A DNA stretch of 64,000 nucleotides, taken from the NCBI GenBank assembly GCA_946807835.1, contig OX327711.1, positions 10,265,501-10,329,500 of the forward strand, in the 5' to 3' direction. Under the pieces are notes generated by a model. It ran no database searches and had not been told where the DNA came from. It saw only the letters and a program-made list of their open reading frames with translations. This document shows, one piece after another, positions 53,390 through 64,000 of this stretch (its first letter is position 1; every line of letters begins with the position of its first letter). The position numbers and the translations under genes were made by a program. The stretch comes from Ailanthus altissimus. Its lineage: Eukaryota; Streptophyta; Magnoliopsida; Sapindales; Simaroubaceae.

Positions 53390-54190
53390 ATGATAATGTG
53401 TTGCAAAGTAAAGTTGAAAAGGAAAATCTAGCATATGTTAAGTCTTTTTCTCAACAGCTTTCATATGTAACAACATATGAGATGGAGAAACAATTTTGAG
53501 AGATTTATATGATTTTTAAGTTTTAAGAATTTTCGCAAGAGTTAATTAGTAAAATATATTATGAATTAGCTCATTTTATAGGTTCAGAAAATGAAATAAG
53601 AGAATATATCGTAATTGAAAAATGTAAAAGAAGAACTTAATTTAAAGTTTCATTATAAAAAGAATAAGTATGAAGTTATTTGTAGTTATAAAAGATTTGA
53701 ATTTAGAGAGTACCATGTAGACATGCTATTATAGTGTTATATGCAATGATATGGTTTTACTTCTAAAGAAGTATATTCTATTAAGATGGAGAAAAGATGT
53801 GTGAAGATGTCACAATAAGGTAAAACTTAATTAAAATACATGGAGTTTTATAGTTGAACAAATGTGATATGAAAAAAATGTGTACTATTTTTACTAAGGT
53901 TGTAGTTATAGCTCAAGAGAACGAAAAAAATTATAATAATATTTTGGATTGGATCAATAATGCATTGAAAGAATTGTCAAAGAAAATAAATAATAAAGAT
54001 AACTAATCAACTTTTATTGTTTATAAAAGTTGTAACACTAATATTGATGGTACAATAATTAAGATTCAAAACATACTTTGATTCATTAACAACTTGAGGT
54101 GAATGTCATTTACCTTGTAGAAGAAAGTAGTCTACACTTTTAAAAAAATCAAGGCTAAAGACAAAAAAAAATTATCTTATAAATGTATGG
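53390..54190 (+). pseudogene. FAR1/FRS-type MULE transposase, degenerate (second part)
   Basis: Resumes with YDNVLQSKVEKENLAYVKSF and YEMEKQF (about 53395-53497), blocks seen after the catalytic core of FAR1-type transposases. A SWIM-like remnant follows in which only the EYHVDMLL / PCRHAIIVLYAM region is recognisable (about 53710-53750). A tail ENEKNYNNILDWINNALKELS (about 53920-53985) and a Lys-rich end follow. Stops and frameshifts are frequent. Confidence 0.72.
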
Positions 54191-55006
54191 AGGTAAGTAT
54201 CTTAAAAAAATACTTAAATATATATATTTTTAAATTATTTTTAATTTTTATCTTGTTAAATTTGTAGAATTCACAAATAAATGGTCCATCATTTTTTGAA
54301 GTGGTTAATAAAATTTTAACACGATAGAGTAATTCAACGATAGTATGTGTTTTGTATAACTAAACTTATTACTATTTTGCTATAATTAATTTGCTCTAAA
54401 TTATTGTTTGAGATATGATTTATTATTTTGTAAATACATATTTATTTGAATCAATTAAACAGGAGTAGTATTTATCCTCTTTTGAGATATGATTCTTACA
54501 CCGTAAATGTTATAAACAAGTGGATTTCACTATTTTAGTTGACTATGTTTTAATTTTTTTTTTAGTAATTTAAATTTAGACTATTTATGTCTATTTGGAG
54601 TTGACAATGTTAATTATATTTTTTTTCTACCTTAAAAATTTTGATATTTTAAAATTTATATTGTTATTAATTTTTATTGATTTGATATAATTGATTTTTT
54701 TGATACTTTTATAATGAAAATATGATAAAACTTATTAACTGAGCAATTATTGTTCATCGTTCTTACAATTGACTTAAATAAAAAATTTAGAGGGAAGAAT
54801 ACAAAGAAAAGTAATTCCAAAAGTAATAAAAAATAAAAGCTTTTAAGCCTTTTAAGTTTAAAAACGTGACCATGATAAAAAAGTTTGATTTTTATTTTTT
54901 TTTCTTTACAAGACTCGTGCCTTTTAACAAGTATTATACCTTTATAATTTTGGTTATCACATTTAAACTTGATTCGAGATACGTTTGAGATAAGTTTTTT
55001 CCGACG
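54191..55006. other. AT-rich intergenic sequence
   Basis: No coding motif. The minus-strand open frame 54674-55027 is Lys/Phe-rich low-complexity sequence and runs into the edge of the MITE. Confidence 0.5.
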
Positions 55007-55014
55007 AATAGATT

Positions 55015-55415
55015 TAAGGGTGGGCAAGTCAGGTTTGCGTCGGGTTAAATTTTTTTTAAATTATTCTCAAACATAATTGGTATAGAAAAAAGTGTCTAAA
55101 TTATGACAATTTTCAATCCGACTTCAAGTCGAGATGAGTTGGATAGGAAATTTTTAAATTTTTTTATATTAAGTCAGCATAATTTGTTTCGAGATGGATT
55201 AAATTAAAAATTTTCATTTAAAACGATGTCGTTTGAGTAATTTTTTTAAAAAAAAAAAAATTAAGTTCAAGAATTTTTCAAAACCAATTCAATCATTTGA
55301 GACAAATTTTTTTATCTCAAACATATCTCAATTTTATTTTTATTCTCGTCCTAACTTAAAATTTTAAAATAATTAAATTGAATCAAATCGAAAATGGAAA
55401 AAGTACCCACCCCTA
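55015..55415. mobile_element. hAT-type MITE upstream of SmB
   Basis: 401 bp with ends TAAGGGTGGGCAA and, reverse-complemented at the other end, TAGGGGTGGGTAC. It is flanked by an 8-bp duplication, AATAGATT (55007-55014) and AATAGGTT (55416-55423), with 7/8 identity. No open frame. It contains the near-palindrome AAACGATGTCGTTT (55221-55234). Confidence 0.75.
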
Positions 55416-55423
55416 AATAGGTT

Positions 55424-55880
55424 TATTGTTATTAATCACCTTTCTATATCAATGATTTTCCCGTTTACATTTATTTTATAACATATTCATAATTACAATA
55501 GACAACTACTTAGTAATATAAATATATATATATAAAGAATCTTTAAACTTGTCATGTTATTTGTCTAATTGAATCATGCTACCCTACGAGAAATTTTAGT
55601 ATGTAAATTTGGTAGCTTTGAAGAAAAAAGATTATCAAAGTATAAAGTTATAAAATCAATACAATTACTCTATTATTAAGTTATCTTGCAATTGTTGAGA
55701 TTAGAAGGAAAACAATCTTAGTGTTGCGATCGTTCTCATCCATCTCCTTGACCATGAATTTTTTTTATTTTTTTATTTTTTTATTTTGTGTGTATCTTTT
55801 ATGGTAATTACATCAAAGATATAATAATAGTTATGGAATAAAAACTTTTAAAGGGTCTGATGAGACAAAAGTTAGCAGTT
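55424..55880. other. AT-rich sequence upstream of the SmB promoter
   Basis: No gene. It holds a T-rich tract near 55758-55787 and a short TA run near 55522-55533. Confidence 0.5.
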
Positions 55881-55890
55881 TGCACTAAAC

Positions 55891-55985
55891 TATAAATAGA
55901 CTAACAATATGGGATGCGAATGAAATACGCTTTTTTTGGGGGGGTCTGGTCTGGAAGCCGTCCGCTTCAATATCCAAAACCCTAA
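55891..55985 (+). promoter_or_regulatory. SmB core promoter: TATA box and telo-box
   Basis: TATAAATA at 55891-55898, within ACTATAAATAGAC, lies about 220 bases before the ATG. AAACCCTAA at 55977-55985 is a telo-box, a motif often found just downstream of the start site in plant ribosomal and RNA-processing genes. The spacing fits a transcription start near 55920-55935. Confidence 0.65.
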
Positions 55986-56115
55986 TAAGTAAAAACCTAG
56001 CACTTATTCCTCTTCTTTCAGTCAAATCTTCTCCTTGATTTGAAGAGAAGAAAGAGCAGAGAGTGAAACTCAAAAATCGCAGCAGCAGAGTGAGTGAAAC
56101 CCCAAAATCGACAAA

Positions 56116-56967
56116 ATGTCGATGTCAAAGAGTTCGAAGATGCTTCAATTTATAAACTACCGGATGCGTGTCACGATCCAAGATGGCCGGCAGCTGGTCG
56201 GCAAGTTCATGGCCTTCGATCGCCATATGAACCTCGTCCTCGGCGACTGCGAGGAGTTCCGTAAGCTTCCCCCGGCCAAGGGCAAGAAGAACAACACCAA
56301 TGAGGAGCGCGAGGACCGCCGCACTCTCGGCCTCGTGCTTCTCCGGGGCGAGGAGGTCATTTCCATGACCGTCGAAGGCCCTCCTCCTCCCGAAGAGTCA
56401 CGTGCCAAGGCGGTATCGGCCACTGCCGTTTCTGGCCCCGGCATTGGTCGCGCTGCTGGCCGTGGTGTCCCCACTGCTCCCCTTATTCAAGCCCAGCCTG
56501 GCCTTGCCGGCCCCGTTCGTGGCGTCGGTGGGCCCGCTCCCGGCATGATGCAGCCCCAAATCTCGCGGCCGCCGGTCCCGCAGCTCTCTGCCCCACCGAT
56601 GACATACCCAGCCACTTCGGGTGGGCCCCCTGTGATTCGACCGCCGGGTCAGATGCCGCCTGCAGTTTACCCAGGGCAGGCTCCTCCGCAAATGGTTCGC
56701 GGTCCACCACCTGCTTTTGGAGTGAGGCCACCTCAGCAGTTCCCTGTTCCACCGCAGCAGTTTGGACAAAGACCAATGGTCCCACCGCCTCCTGGCCCAA
56801 TGATGAGGGGACCTCCGCAGTCTGCCCCACCAAGGCCCGGAATGCCCAACCCGCCGCCACCTCGTCCTGGGATGCCGCCTCCACCTGGTGCTCCTGTATT
56901 TCGCATGGGTATGCCACCTCCTCCACCAAATGCTCAGCAGCAGCAGCAGAATCAGCAGCAACAGTGA
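56116..56967 (+). CDS. SMB: Small nuclear ribonucleoprotein-associated protein B (SmB)
   Basis: Core Sm protein of the spliceosomal U1, U2, U4 and U5 snRNPs; it is part of the seven-membered ring on the snRNA Sm site. The 283 residues are encoded in one exon. Sm motif 1 spans about residues 16-50 ([21 protein letters not shown], with the conserved FDxHMN) and Sm motif 2 about residues 72-86 ([15 protein letters not shown]). Residues from about 90 form a Pro/Gly/Met-rich tail with GRAAGRG, repeated PPxxRPGMP-like units and a Gln-rich end, as in plant SmB. The start [17 protein letters not shown] is the family's usual N terminus. The coding sequence is far more GC-rich than its surroundings. 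A minus-strand open frame across it is a shadow. Confidence 0.96.
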   Translation: MSMSKSSKMLQFINYRMRVTIQDGRQLVGKFMAFDRHMNLVLGDCEEFRKLPPAKGKKNNTNEEREDRRTLGLVLLRGEEVISMTVEGPPPPEESRAKAVSATAVSGPGIGRAAGRGVPTAPLIQAQPGLAGPVRGVGGPAPGMMQPQISRPPVPQLSAPPMTYPATSGGPPVIRPPGQMPPAVYPGQAPPQMVRGPPPAFGVRPPQQFPVPPQQFGQRPMVPPPPGPMMRGPPQSAPPRPGMPNPPPPRPGMPPPPGAPVFRMGMPPPPPNAQQQQQNQQQQ

Positions 56968-56970
56968 GGG

Positions 56971-58934
56971 GTATGTTTGTGTTCATATTTTCAACTCTTC
57001 AATCATATTGTATTCGTGGTTTGAATTACTCTATTCTCTTTGATCATTTATGGATAATTTACTGGAAAGCTTATGTATTACTTTGACCTTCCTATCCATT
57101 CATGCTGGGTACTAGGTCTTCTCTAATTGCCCTTGTATCATGTTGGCCCTCTTTTTACCACTCAACGTCAACATGTGCTCATAGGACCCTTTGCAGACTT
57201 TATTTGCATAGCAATGGGGTTGACAATAACTTGTTAGTAAATATTCTCTAAGTATGGACATAACATCTTTAAAGGTTTTACAGTGCTCTCACACAAATGT
57301 GGAGACCTGCACATACGAACGAAAACAAATATGCATCCTTTGAGTATGTTAGTTTGGACTGTAAGAGAAATTAATGGGTTACAATTTTTATCTTCATTCT
57401 CTATACACTTGAGAAGTTGATCACCTTCATCGTTTTTGTCCTATGTTGCACTTTGTTTTCTGTTGATTTCATCACTCACTTTTCTGAAATCCAATTGAAG
57501 GAGTTTCAAAGGCATTCTTGAGGCTAGCATTGGGGTTTTTTCCTCAAGTGATGGCTGTAAAATGTGTTCTCTGTTTGACAATATCCACCTATGGTTCAAA
57601 GGCATTTTTTTTAGGTTTGTTTGAGTGAGATAGGTCTATAGTGCCTCAAAGGTTTAAAAATCAAGTTAGTACTTCTAGGATCGTTAAAGAACAGTGGAAG
57701 CCAAACAGTTCTTGGGGTTGTTTCTCATAGCAATGTGATCCCTACTAAGCCTAAAGCAAATCTCTTTGGGTTCTCTTTGGTCCTGCTTCAGCTTTATGCA
57801 TCATCTAAAAAAATTCATAGTTTGTATGCTGGTTTACTTTATTTAGTTTTTATTGGTTGTTGCCCACAACTGATTCAGTCTTGTGGGAGGGTTGACATGG
57901 AAACTCAGTCACTATGAAAAGGATCTTTATGTAACTTTTCTAAAAGAAAATTTCCCAGTTTTAGGTTCACTGTCTTTTAAAAGCCATTAGGTGTAGAATT
58001 TTTGTATATTTCCTATATATTCAGAAGTTTTCCCCTTTTCTTTCTGATTTTTTTTTCAGTTTTTAGAATTTCTAGGTTCTTCTTGTAGATGTCAGTAATG
58101 GCATTTACTTGAAATTCCCTCCCCGCCTTGTGTAAAACCCACAACCAAAATGAAAAGAAAAATTCTGTTCCTTTTGCCATCACCAGTGGCATGCATAATG
58201 CCACTATCAACTCAAAAGCCATTTGTTTAGGATCAAGGTGTGCTTGCATTTGGGGCCCTATCTAGTACTATCTGCAGCCCCTAACCCCAAAGGCCTTACC
58301 TTGACTTGGGTGGGATTTGAGGAAGACATGATTTGTGTCCAAGGCTGAGCACCTGAAATAGCTAGCAAGAACTTGAAGATCAAAATATTGAGTCAGATGA
58401 AATTGCTTTAGATGGGACCATTCTGTTATTCTTGATTACATAGCTCAAAGTGTTTCTAACATTGAATGAGTAGGCGAACATGAACATATGATACAAGCTG
58501 AGAACTCTCGTGGTATCTATTATGTAGAAATTAAATCAAGTTGAAAAAAGCATGTGGTTTTAATGATGTGCTATGATTGTATGCACAGGCCATCGATATA
58601 GTCCAGGTACCATCTCAAGTAGGCTGGAAGTGGATTACCAAATTCCCAACTTAATTTGCATTATTGAGCTTTTTAAATTCTTATATTAGCTTCACAATTC
58701 ACCCTATGTGCATGTAACTTATAACACTTGGATTTTCGCATGGTTCTGAATATATAAATGTGATTAATGAAGTTGCCACCATTTTCAACTCTAAAAGTAC
58801 CAGTTTTACTTTGAATGATGTGCATACACATCTCTGGCATTTAGTTTCTAATTGTTAAACTAAACATCTTCTTGATGCCATAGATTAACTCTGTTAACTG
58901 ATTAGAAATGACTTCCTTTTCCTGATTGTGGCAG
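56971..58934 (+). other. Probable 3' UTR intron of SmB
   Basis: Three bases after the stop codon, GTATGT (56971) makes a good donor. TGATTGTGGCAG at 58923-58934 is a good acceptor preceded by a T-rich tract. The sequence from 58935 (GGTTGGTGAAAG) would be the terminal 3' UTR exon, perhaps to about 59400. The 1.96-kb interval has no convincing coding frame. This is inferred from splice motifs only. Confidence 0.55.
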
Positions 58935-59450
58935 GGTTGGTGAAAGTTGTGCTGTGGAGGGTTCCCAAACTAACTTGCCGTCATCCCACCTAAGCTTGTT
59001 GAGTTTTGCCTGTGGTTCGGACTTTGGACTAGTACCCAGCTCCCCCTAATTGAGGATTTTGATGATGTTATGATAGTGTAGTACAATATGTTATCCTAGT
59101 ACTTTGTGGCCTGAAAAAAGAAAAACGAAAAGAAAATTGCAGTAGACAAATATTCTGGCAGTGTAGGGTTGTTTAAAGTGAATACTGAATCTGAGCCTAT
59201 TAATGGGGTGTGTGTGTAGGATCTATCTCTGCGGGTTTGATTTGTTGAATAATATGACTACATTTCTACATTCATTCCATTATCGATATTCTGGTCTCTC
59301 TTCTGATCCTTTTTATTCTATTTCCTTTATTTTTTTTTCTTTTAATGTAAAATTAGATTCTTTTGCCAATTGTTTAATTTTTTCTCTAAATGGAAATTCA
59401 TTCTTAATGCAAATTATTATCTTTTTCTTCTAAGTTGTGCTTATGATATA
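58935..59450 (+). other. Probable SmB terminal 3' UTR exon
   Basis: Follows the proposed acceptor. It is non-coding and T-rich towards its end. The polyadenylation site was not identified. Confidence 0.4.
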
Positions 59451-59960
59451 TGTAACATACATATTTCAGTCAGTTTGTGGAGGACAAATCAATACTTGAT
59501 AAGAAGTCGCATATGATACGAGATTCTTTTGAGCGTGAAATGCAAATTTTCATTTAAGTTAAATTTTTATTTTATGTAATTGGTAAGAATTAGTGATTAC
59601 GAAAAAGAAAAATAATAAAAGAATAGAACTTGATTATTTATATTTAATACAAAACATATATTAGAGAATTTTTAAAAGTTTTAAGTAAAATTTAAGTTAA
59701 AAGGAGATTTTAATTCTTGTAATTGTCTTAAGAGTGAAATTTCACCTTGATCATTTATTGTAAAAAGTTTTTCTTTTGCACAATGTAATTGAATTCTCTT
59801 CGTGCTCCTTAAAATCTCTTATTAATTTATTCACAATAAAATTATATAGAAATTGACGTGGCATTTAAGTGATAGAGGAGTGAAAAAAAAAACTATACAA
59901 TAATATGAGAAACGTGGTAATAATATCATATTACAGGAGGAGGAATTAGTGGACCAGGAA
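59451..59960. other. Intergenic sequence between SmB and COPE
   Basis: AT-rich, no gene or repeat recognised. It probably includes the outer part of the COPE promoter. Confidence 0.5.
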
Positions 59961-59971
59961 AGGCAAGCTAC

Positions 59972-60122
59972 GGCCCAGTAACCAACAAATTAAAAGAAAA
60001 ACGAGTCCCCTTCTCTAAGATCTGATCCGAGATAGTTTCGAGTTATTTGAGCTGAGACTTGGAGAGATCTAATCTAAGAGAAAGAAAAGCAATCGATCCT
60101 GTAAAGCATTAAAAAAAAAACG
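59972..60122 (+). promoter_or_regulatory. COPE proximal promoter and 5' UTR
   Basis: GGCCCA at 59972-59977 is a site II-type motif of plant housekeeping promoters. The following GA-rich sequence (AGATCTGATCCGAG, AAGAGAAAGAAAAG) looks like a 5' UTR and ends in an A-run directly before the ATG at 60123. Confidence 0.5.
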
Positions 60123-63100
60123 ATGGCGGCAGCTGGACCAGATCCTTTGTTTAATCTGAGAAACAACTTCTACATGGGAGCCTATCAGGCCGCTATCAAC
60201 AACAGCGACCTTCCCAATCTCTCCCCTGACGATGCAGTCGAGCGCGACTGCCTCGTTCACCGCTCTTACATTGCCCTTGGCAGTTACCAGGTCTCTACTT
60301 TTTATTTGTATTTTGATTTATTAGTTGAATTCTTTATTCCATCCCCCCCTTTAAAAAATGGTGTTAATGTTGTTTTTTTATCTGCGATTTGAAATTGCAG
60401 CTTGTGATCAGTGAGATCTATGACTCCGCCGCTACTCCTCTCCAAGCCGTGAAGTTGCTTGCTCTCTATCTCTCAAGCCCAGAGAACAAGGTTTTTTTTT
60501 TACAGATCTACCGAATTTTTTTATTTTATTTTATTTGCTAGTGATTTTATTTTGTTGCATTTAAGTTTAGATTTAGCGACTCGAGATTTGCTTTGCTTTT
60601 AGAAGATTTTTAGTTCACGATCTCAACGCTGAATTCAAGAATTTAGGATATGATTTGAATATACAGAAAATATCAGAAAAACCTTTTTTTTAAAAAAAAT
60701 TTGGAATTAATCTTTAGGATTTTATGGAAAATTGTCTTTGATTGAACCAGTCGGGTCTTTAAATTTATTTTCAATTAGTGTGGTTTTAGAATCTAGATCC
60801 TCGTATTTGCGGATATGCTTTAAATATAATACAGTTCTCAGACACTAAATTGGGTTTAGTTTTTTTTATTATGGATAAGCTTTTACGTGGTGAGAGATAG
60901 AACTCTTAAGAACATAGATCCATGCTTTCTAGACAAATTCAGTCTTACAGTGTGATGGTTGTTGGTTCAGGAAGCAACAATTTTGAGTCTAAAGGAATGG
61001 TTGGCAGATCCAGCCATTGGGAACAATCCTACTTTACGTTTGATTGCTGGAATCATATTCATGCATGAAGAGGATTATAATGAAGCTCTCAAACACACCA
61101 ATGTGGGAGGGACTATGGAACTGTGAGTCATATTTGACTTGTCTTATGCTAATATTCTCTAATATGTTTTAGAACCATGCACATCAAATGGGCTTTCTTG
61201 TTGCTTGTTTATTGTTGGAGAGTCATTTTTAGAATTTCATTATACACATTTTACCATGTTTCCATTGTTTTTTATTCTCATTGGTGTTTTGCAACTGGAA
61301 TTTATGCCAAACACTTTTTTTTTTTAAAAAAAGTTATGGAGATAATAATAGTCTCCGAAATTGCAAAATATGGCCAGCTTTATCTGAAGAGCCTCAGGCA
61401 TTGACAAGCTTAAGTTTTGTTGGATCTGCTTGCCTCATATTTCATTTGTGAAATATGAGTATTCCTTTTCAGTCCATTACCTTGTCACTAGTATTTGCAT
61501 TGAATCTCTGAGAGTGAGTGGTCAGATTGGGTGAGGCAACTGTGCTTATTGCTTCGATTTGACTGAATTGCACAAAATCTTGGTGCTGATGCTGGAAGAT
61601 CAAGGGTTATGCATACATCTTTTAGCTTAGTAATGGCTTTGGTTTAATAATTGCTTGTTTGCAAGCTCAAATCTAATAATTGGCCACCAATTTTCTGTTA
61701 TTGTGGCAATGATGGTGTTCCGCACCTTGTTTCTCCATGCTTGTGCTTTATGTTATTATCTCCAATTTTATGTGGCTTCCCTGATTTCCTTCTGGCCTTC
61801 TGTTGCTTTTAAGATTTATTTTCATAAAAAGATAATGTAAAACATCTTCATAAAATGTCTAGGGATTCTGATGATCAGTTGTATATTTTGTTGCTAAAGC
61901 GTTACTCGTAGTTTATATCATTAATATCCATTGCCTTAGGTCAGTTTTTCCTTTCATTCTCTATTTTGTCTAATGGCTGTTAGTTTCTTGAGGCTGATAC
62001 ATGCTATTCTACTTTTACAGAAATGCATTGAATGTCCAAATATTCCTTAAGATGCACAGGTCTGACTATGCAGAGAAACAGTTGAGGATCATGCAGCAGA
62101 TTGATGAGGATCACACACTAACTCAACTTGCAAATGCATGGTTGAATTTGGCTGTGGTGTGTATGTGTTCTCCATTTCTTTTGGGTGATATATAAGAAAT
62201 TTTTGGTGTTCCAACCACATGTTTTCTGCTTAATCAGGGTGGTTCCAAGATACAGGAAGCATATCTCATTTTTCAAGATTTTTCTGAGAAGTATCCAATG
62301 ACAGCATTGATCTTGAATGGAAAGGCTATTTGCTGCATGCACATGGGAAACTTTGACGAAGCTGAAGGACTGTTGCTTGATGCACTCAACAAGGCAATTT
62401 TTTTTTTAAAGAAAAAAAAAACATATTTTCTATAAATTGCAATAACTTCTGATCTGTGTGGAATAAAAGCAGGGAAATCTGAATTTTATTGAATAAATGA
62501 TAGATTGACCAAAAGTGCTTATAGCATATTTTTGACTTCTTTCTTTAATTTTCTTTAGATCACTTGCATTGTTAACTTGAAAAATTGTATAGTCATGGCA
62601 CTTCAGTCCCTACTTTATCTTTTACTGCACTGGCATTCAATAGGCTGAAAGCGCTATTGAGATTGTGTAAATTGACTAAATGTTTTCTAAATGGTACAGG
62701 ATGCAAAAGATCCAGAAACTCTAGCGAATCTGGTTGTCTGCAGTCTTCACCAAGGAAAATCATCTTCACGTTACCTCAAGTAAGCTATCTCTACACGTCC
62801 TCATTTATTTTTGCTCTCTCTTACAATTTTGGGATAACTGACATGATTTTTCAGTTGTTAGCTGAAATAAGTGGTCTCACTTTTCTCAATGATATTTGAA
62901 AATGTTCAATTATGGCCTTTTGATCAATAGGTAAAGTAGGTTGGCCAATTAGTATACTGTATGTAGTAAAAAGCTGCCAGTTTTTTACTTATGTTGTGAG
63001 TGTATATTTGACTTTGTTTATTCATACTAACAGTAAGGCCAGTAAATGTAATCAATTTCTGAATGATCTGGCAAAAGTTCTGTCTTTTCTGCATTGCTAA

Positions 63101-63862
63101 TGTGAAAATGACTGGGGGATCATCTTCGCTAAAGAATGTTTAATAAGTTCAAATTGAAAGACTAATTACAGTCAATCCCCTCTTAATTATTTTCTTCCTG
63201 TTGTAACCATCTAGGTTAAAGAAAAAGTGCCAGTTCTTTTTTACTTTTAAGGACTTAATACTGATATTTTATTTCTCGAAGCCTTTTTTGGCTGTAGTTC
63301 CTTGGGCCACTTTTCTTATGGTTAGCTTGTTTTTCTTTATGGAGTACTCCCAGTTCTTTGGCTCACTATTTGCTGGAATACTTTCTAATACAATTCTTTT
63401 TCCTGTTTGTGTTTGTCCAATTTCCACATGATTTAAATGTTTTGTTTTCTCACCTAAAACGACTTAAAACCTTGTTTTGAAACATGTCTTTTAAAACTTG
63501 TTTCTATTTCTAATGACCTTTTTAATGAATTTCTTATCACCTTATATCACTCACTTGCAACCATTGCAGCACCTTCTTTTCTGTTATTCAATTTTGAAAA
63601 AGACATATATCACATTTGAAATCATTGCCAATTTAGTAGTTCAACTATTAGTAGTAGATCCCTAGATATGTTGGATTACTGGTGCTTGAATTGTGAAAAG
63701 CCCTTCAGTTAGTGTTACACTTACAATTTAGTTGCGGTGATTGACTTAATTGACTGGTTGATTTGCAGCCAGTTGAAGCTTACCCATCCAGACCACCTGC
63801 TCATTAGACGTGCATCATCTGCTGATGAGATCTTTGAAAGAGCAGTTCAAACCATTGCTTGA
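60123..63862 (+). CDS. COPE: Coatomer subunit epsilon (COPE), seven coding exons
   Basis: Epsilon subunit of the COPI coat, which drives Golgi-to-ER and intra-Golgi retrograde transport. It caps alpha-COP with a TPR-like helical solenoid. Coding exons: 60123-60290, 60401-60490, 60971-61122, 62021-62156, 62238-62393, 62700-62779, 63769-63862. The total is 876 nt, or 291 residues plus TGA, in phase throughout and close to the plant length of about 292. Clear blocks are PDPLFNLRNNFYMGAYQAAI at the start, VERDCLVHRSYIALGSYQ, WLADPAIGNNPTLRLIAGIIF, LKMHRSDYAEKQLRIMQQID, LILNGKAICCMHMGNFDEAE and LVVCSLHQGKSSSRYL. All introns are GT-AG except intron 5, whose donor is GC (62394). The 3' UTR runs to or past the window end. 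Confidence 0.95.
62394..62699 (+). other. GC-AG intron 5 of COPE
   Basis: Exon 5 ends ...CTCAACAAG and the intron starts GCAATT. The acceptor is ATGGTACAG at 62691-62699, and exon 6 starts GATGCAAAAGATCC. Only this pair keeps the conserved ALNK-DAKDPETL junction in frame. GC-AG introns are a known minor class of U2-type introns. Confidence 0.85.
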
Positions 63863-64000
63863 AGTCTACAGTTTGTCGGCAAGAGGTGAATTCAGGATGG
63901 CTGTTCTTCCGATTTTGTAACCTATAATAATATACAATTGATCGGAAACATTGTATTTGGTAGCACAGAGTTCAAAATTTATTAGTTTTGCGGTCTTCAT

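Noticed and set aside
56157..56986. Minus-strand open frames across SmB
   Set aside because: Arg/Trp- and Ala-rich antisense shadows of a GC-rich Pro/Gly coding sequence.
1..64000. CRISPR arrays, bacterial operons, riboswitches, tRNA or rRNA genes
   Set aside because: No regular spacer-repeat array, no tRNA cloverleaf with proper A and B boxes apart from the SINE-like element, and no rRNA sequence. The genome is eukaryotic.

Overview
The window is AT-rich nuclear DNA of a flowering plant, most likely a eudicot. Its genes have plant-type introns, its host proteins look like the Arabidopsis orthologues, and the rest is dominated by plant transposon families. I cannot name the species. Three host genes sit at the edges. 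A GARP tethering-complex subunit (VPS54, 18 coding exons, minus strand) occupies 2780-11752. A spliceosomal core protein (SmB, one coding exon, plus strand) lies at 56116-56967. The coatomer epsilon subunit (COPE, seven coding exons, plus strand) runs from 60123 to 63862. All three splice models are in frame by hand: 1020, 283 and 291 residues.

Between VPS54 and SmB lie about 44 kb of mobile elements and their debris. At 15364-23038 is a Mutator-like element (MULE) with about 500-bp terminal inverted repeats (TIRs) and an imperfect 9-bp target duplication. It carries a broken MURA-type transposase on the plus strand and a broken DUF1985/Ulp1-like protease gene on the minus strand. Its right end also holds a 214-bp inverted duplication of TIR sequence. 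After LTR debris at 26-29 kb comes a Ty1/Copia retrotransposon stretched to 16.4 kb (29317-45678, target duplication CATAC) by four insertions: a hAT-like element in its 5' LTR, an antisense gag-protease-only Ty3/Gypsy element (target duplication GCCTT), and two solo LTRs of one family.

At 46760-54190 a FAR1-type MULE transposase pseudogene is split by a second hAT-like copy. That copy is split by a third solo LTR (target duplication TAATC), which is itself split by a further LTR-like insertion. This makes four nested layers. A 401-bp hAT MITE lies just upstream of SmB.

The host genes are housekeeping in type: VPS54 (endosome-to-Golgi tethering) and COPE (COPI coat) act in Golgi traffic, and SmB acts in splicing. 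Nothing suggests co-regulation beyond ordinary plant promoter motifs (TATA box, telo-box, GGCCCA). All transposon coding sequences seen carry stops or frameshifts. The window reads as ordinary genes flanking a nested transposon cluster rather than a new pathway. The most unusual structures are the inverted TIR duplication in the MULE, the nesting, and a GC-AG intron in COPE.
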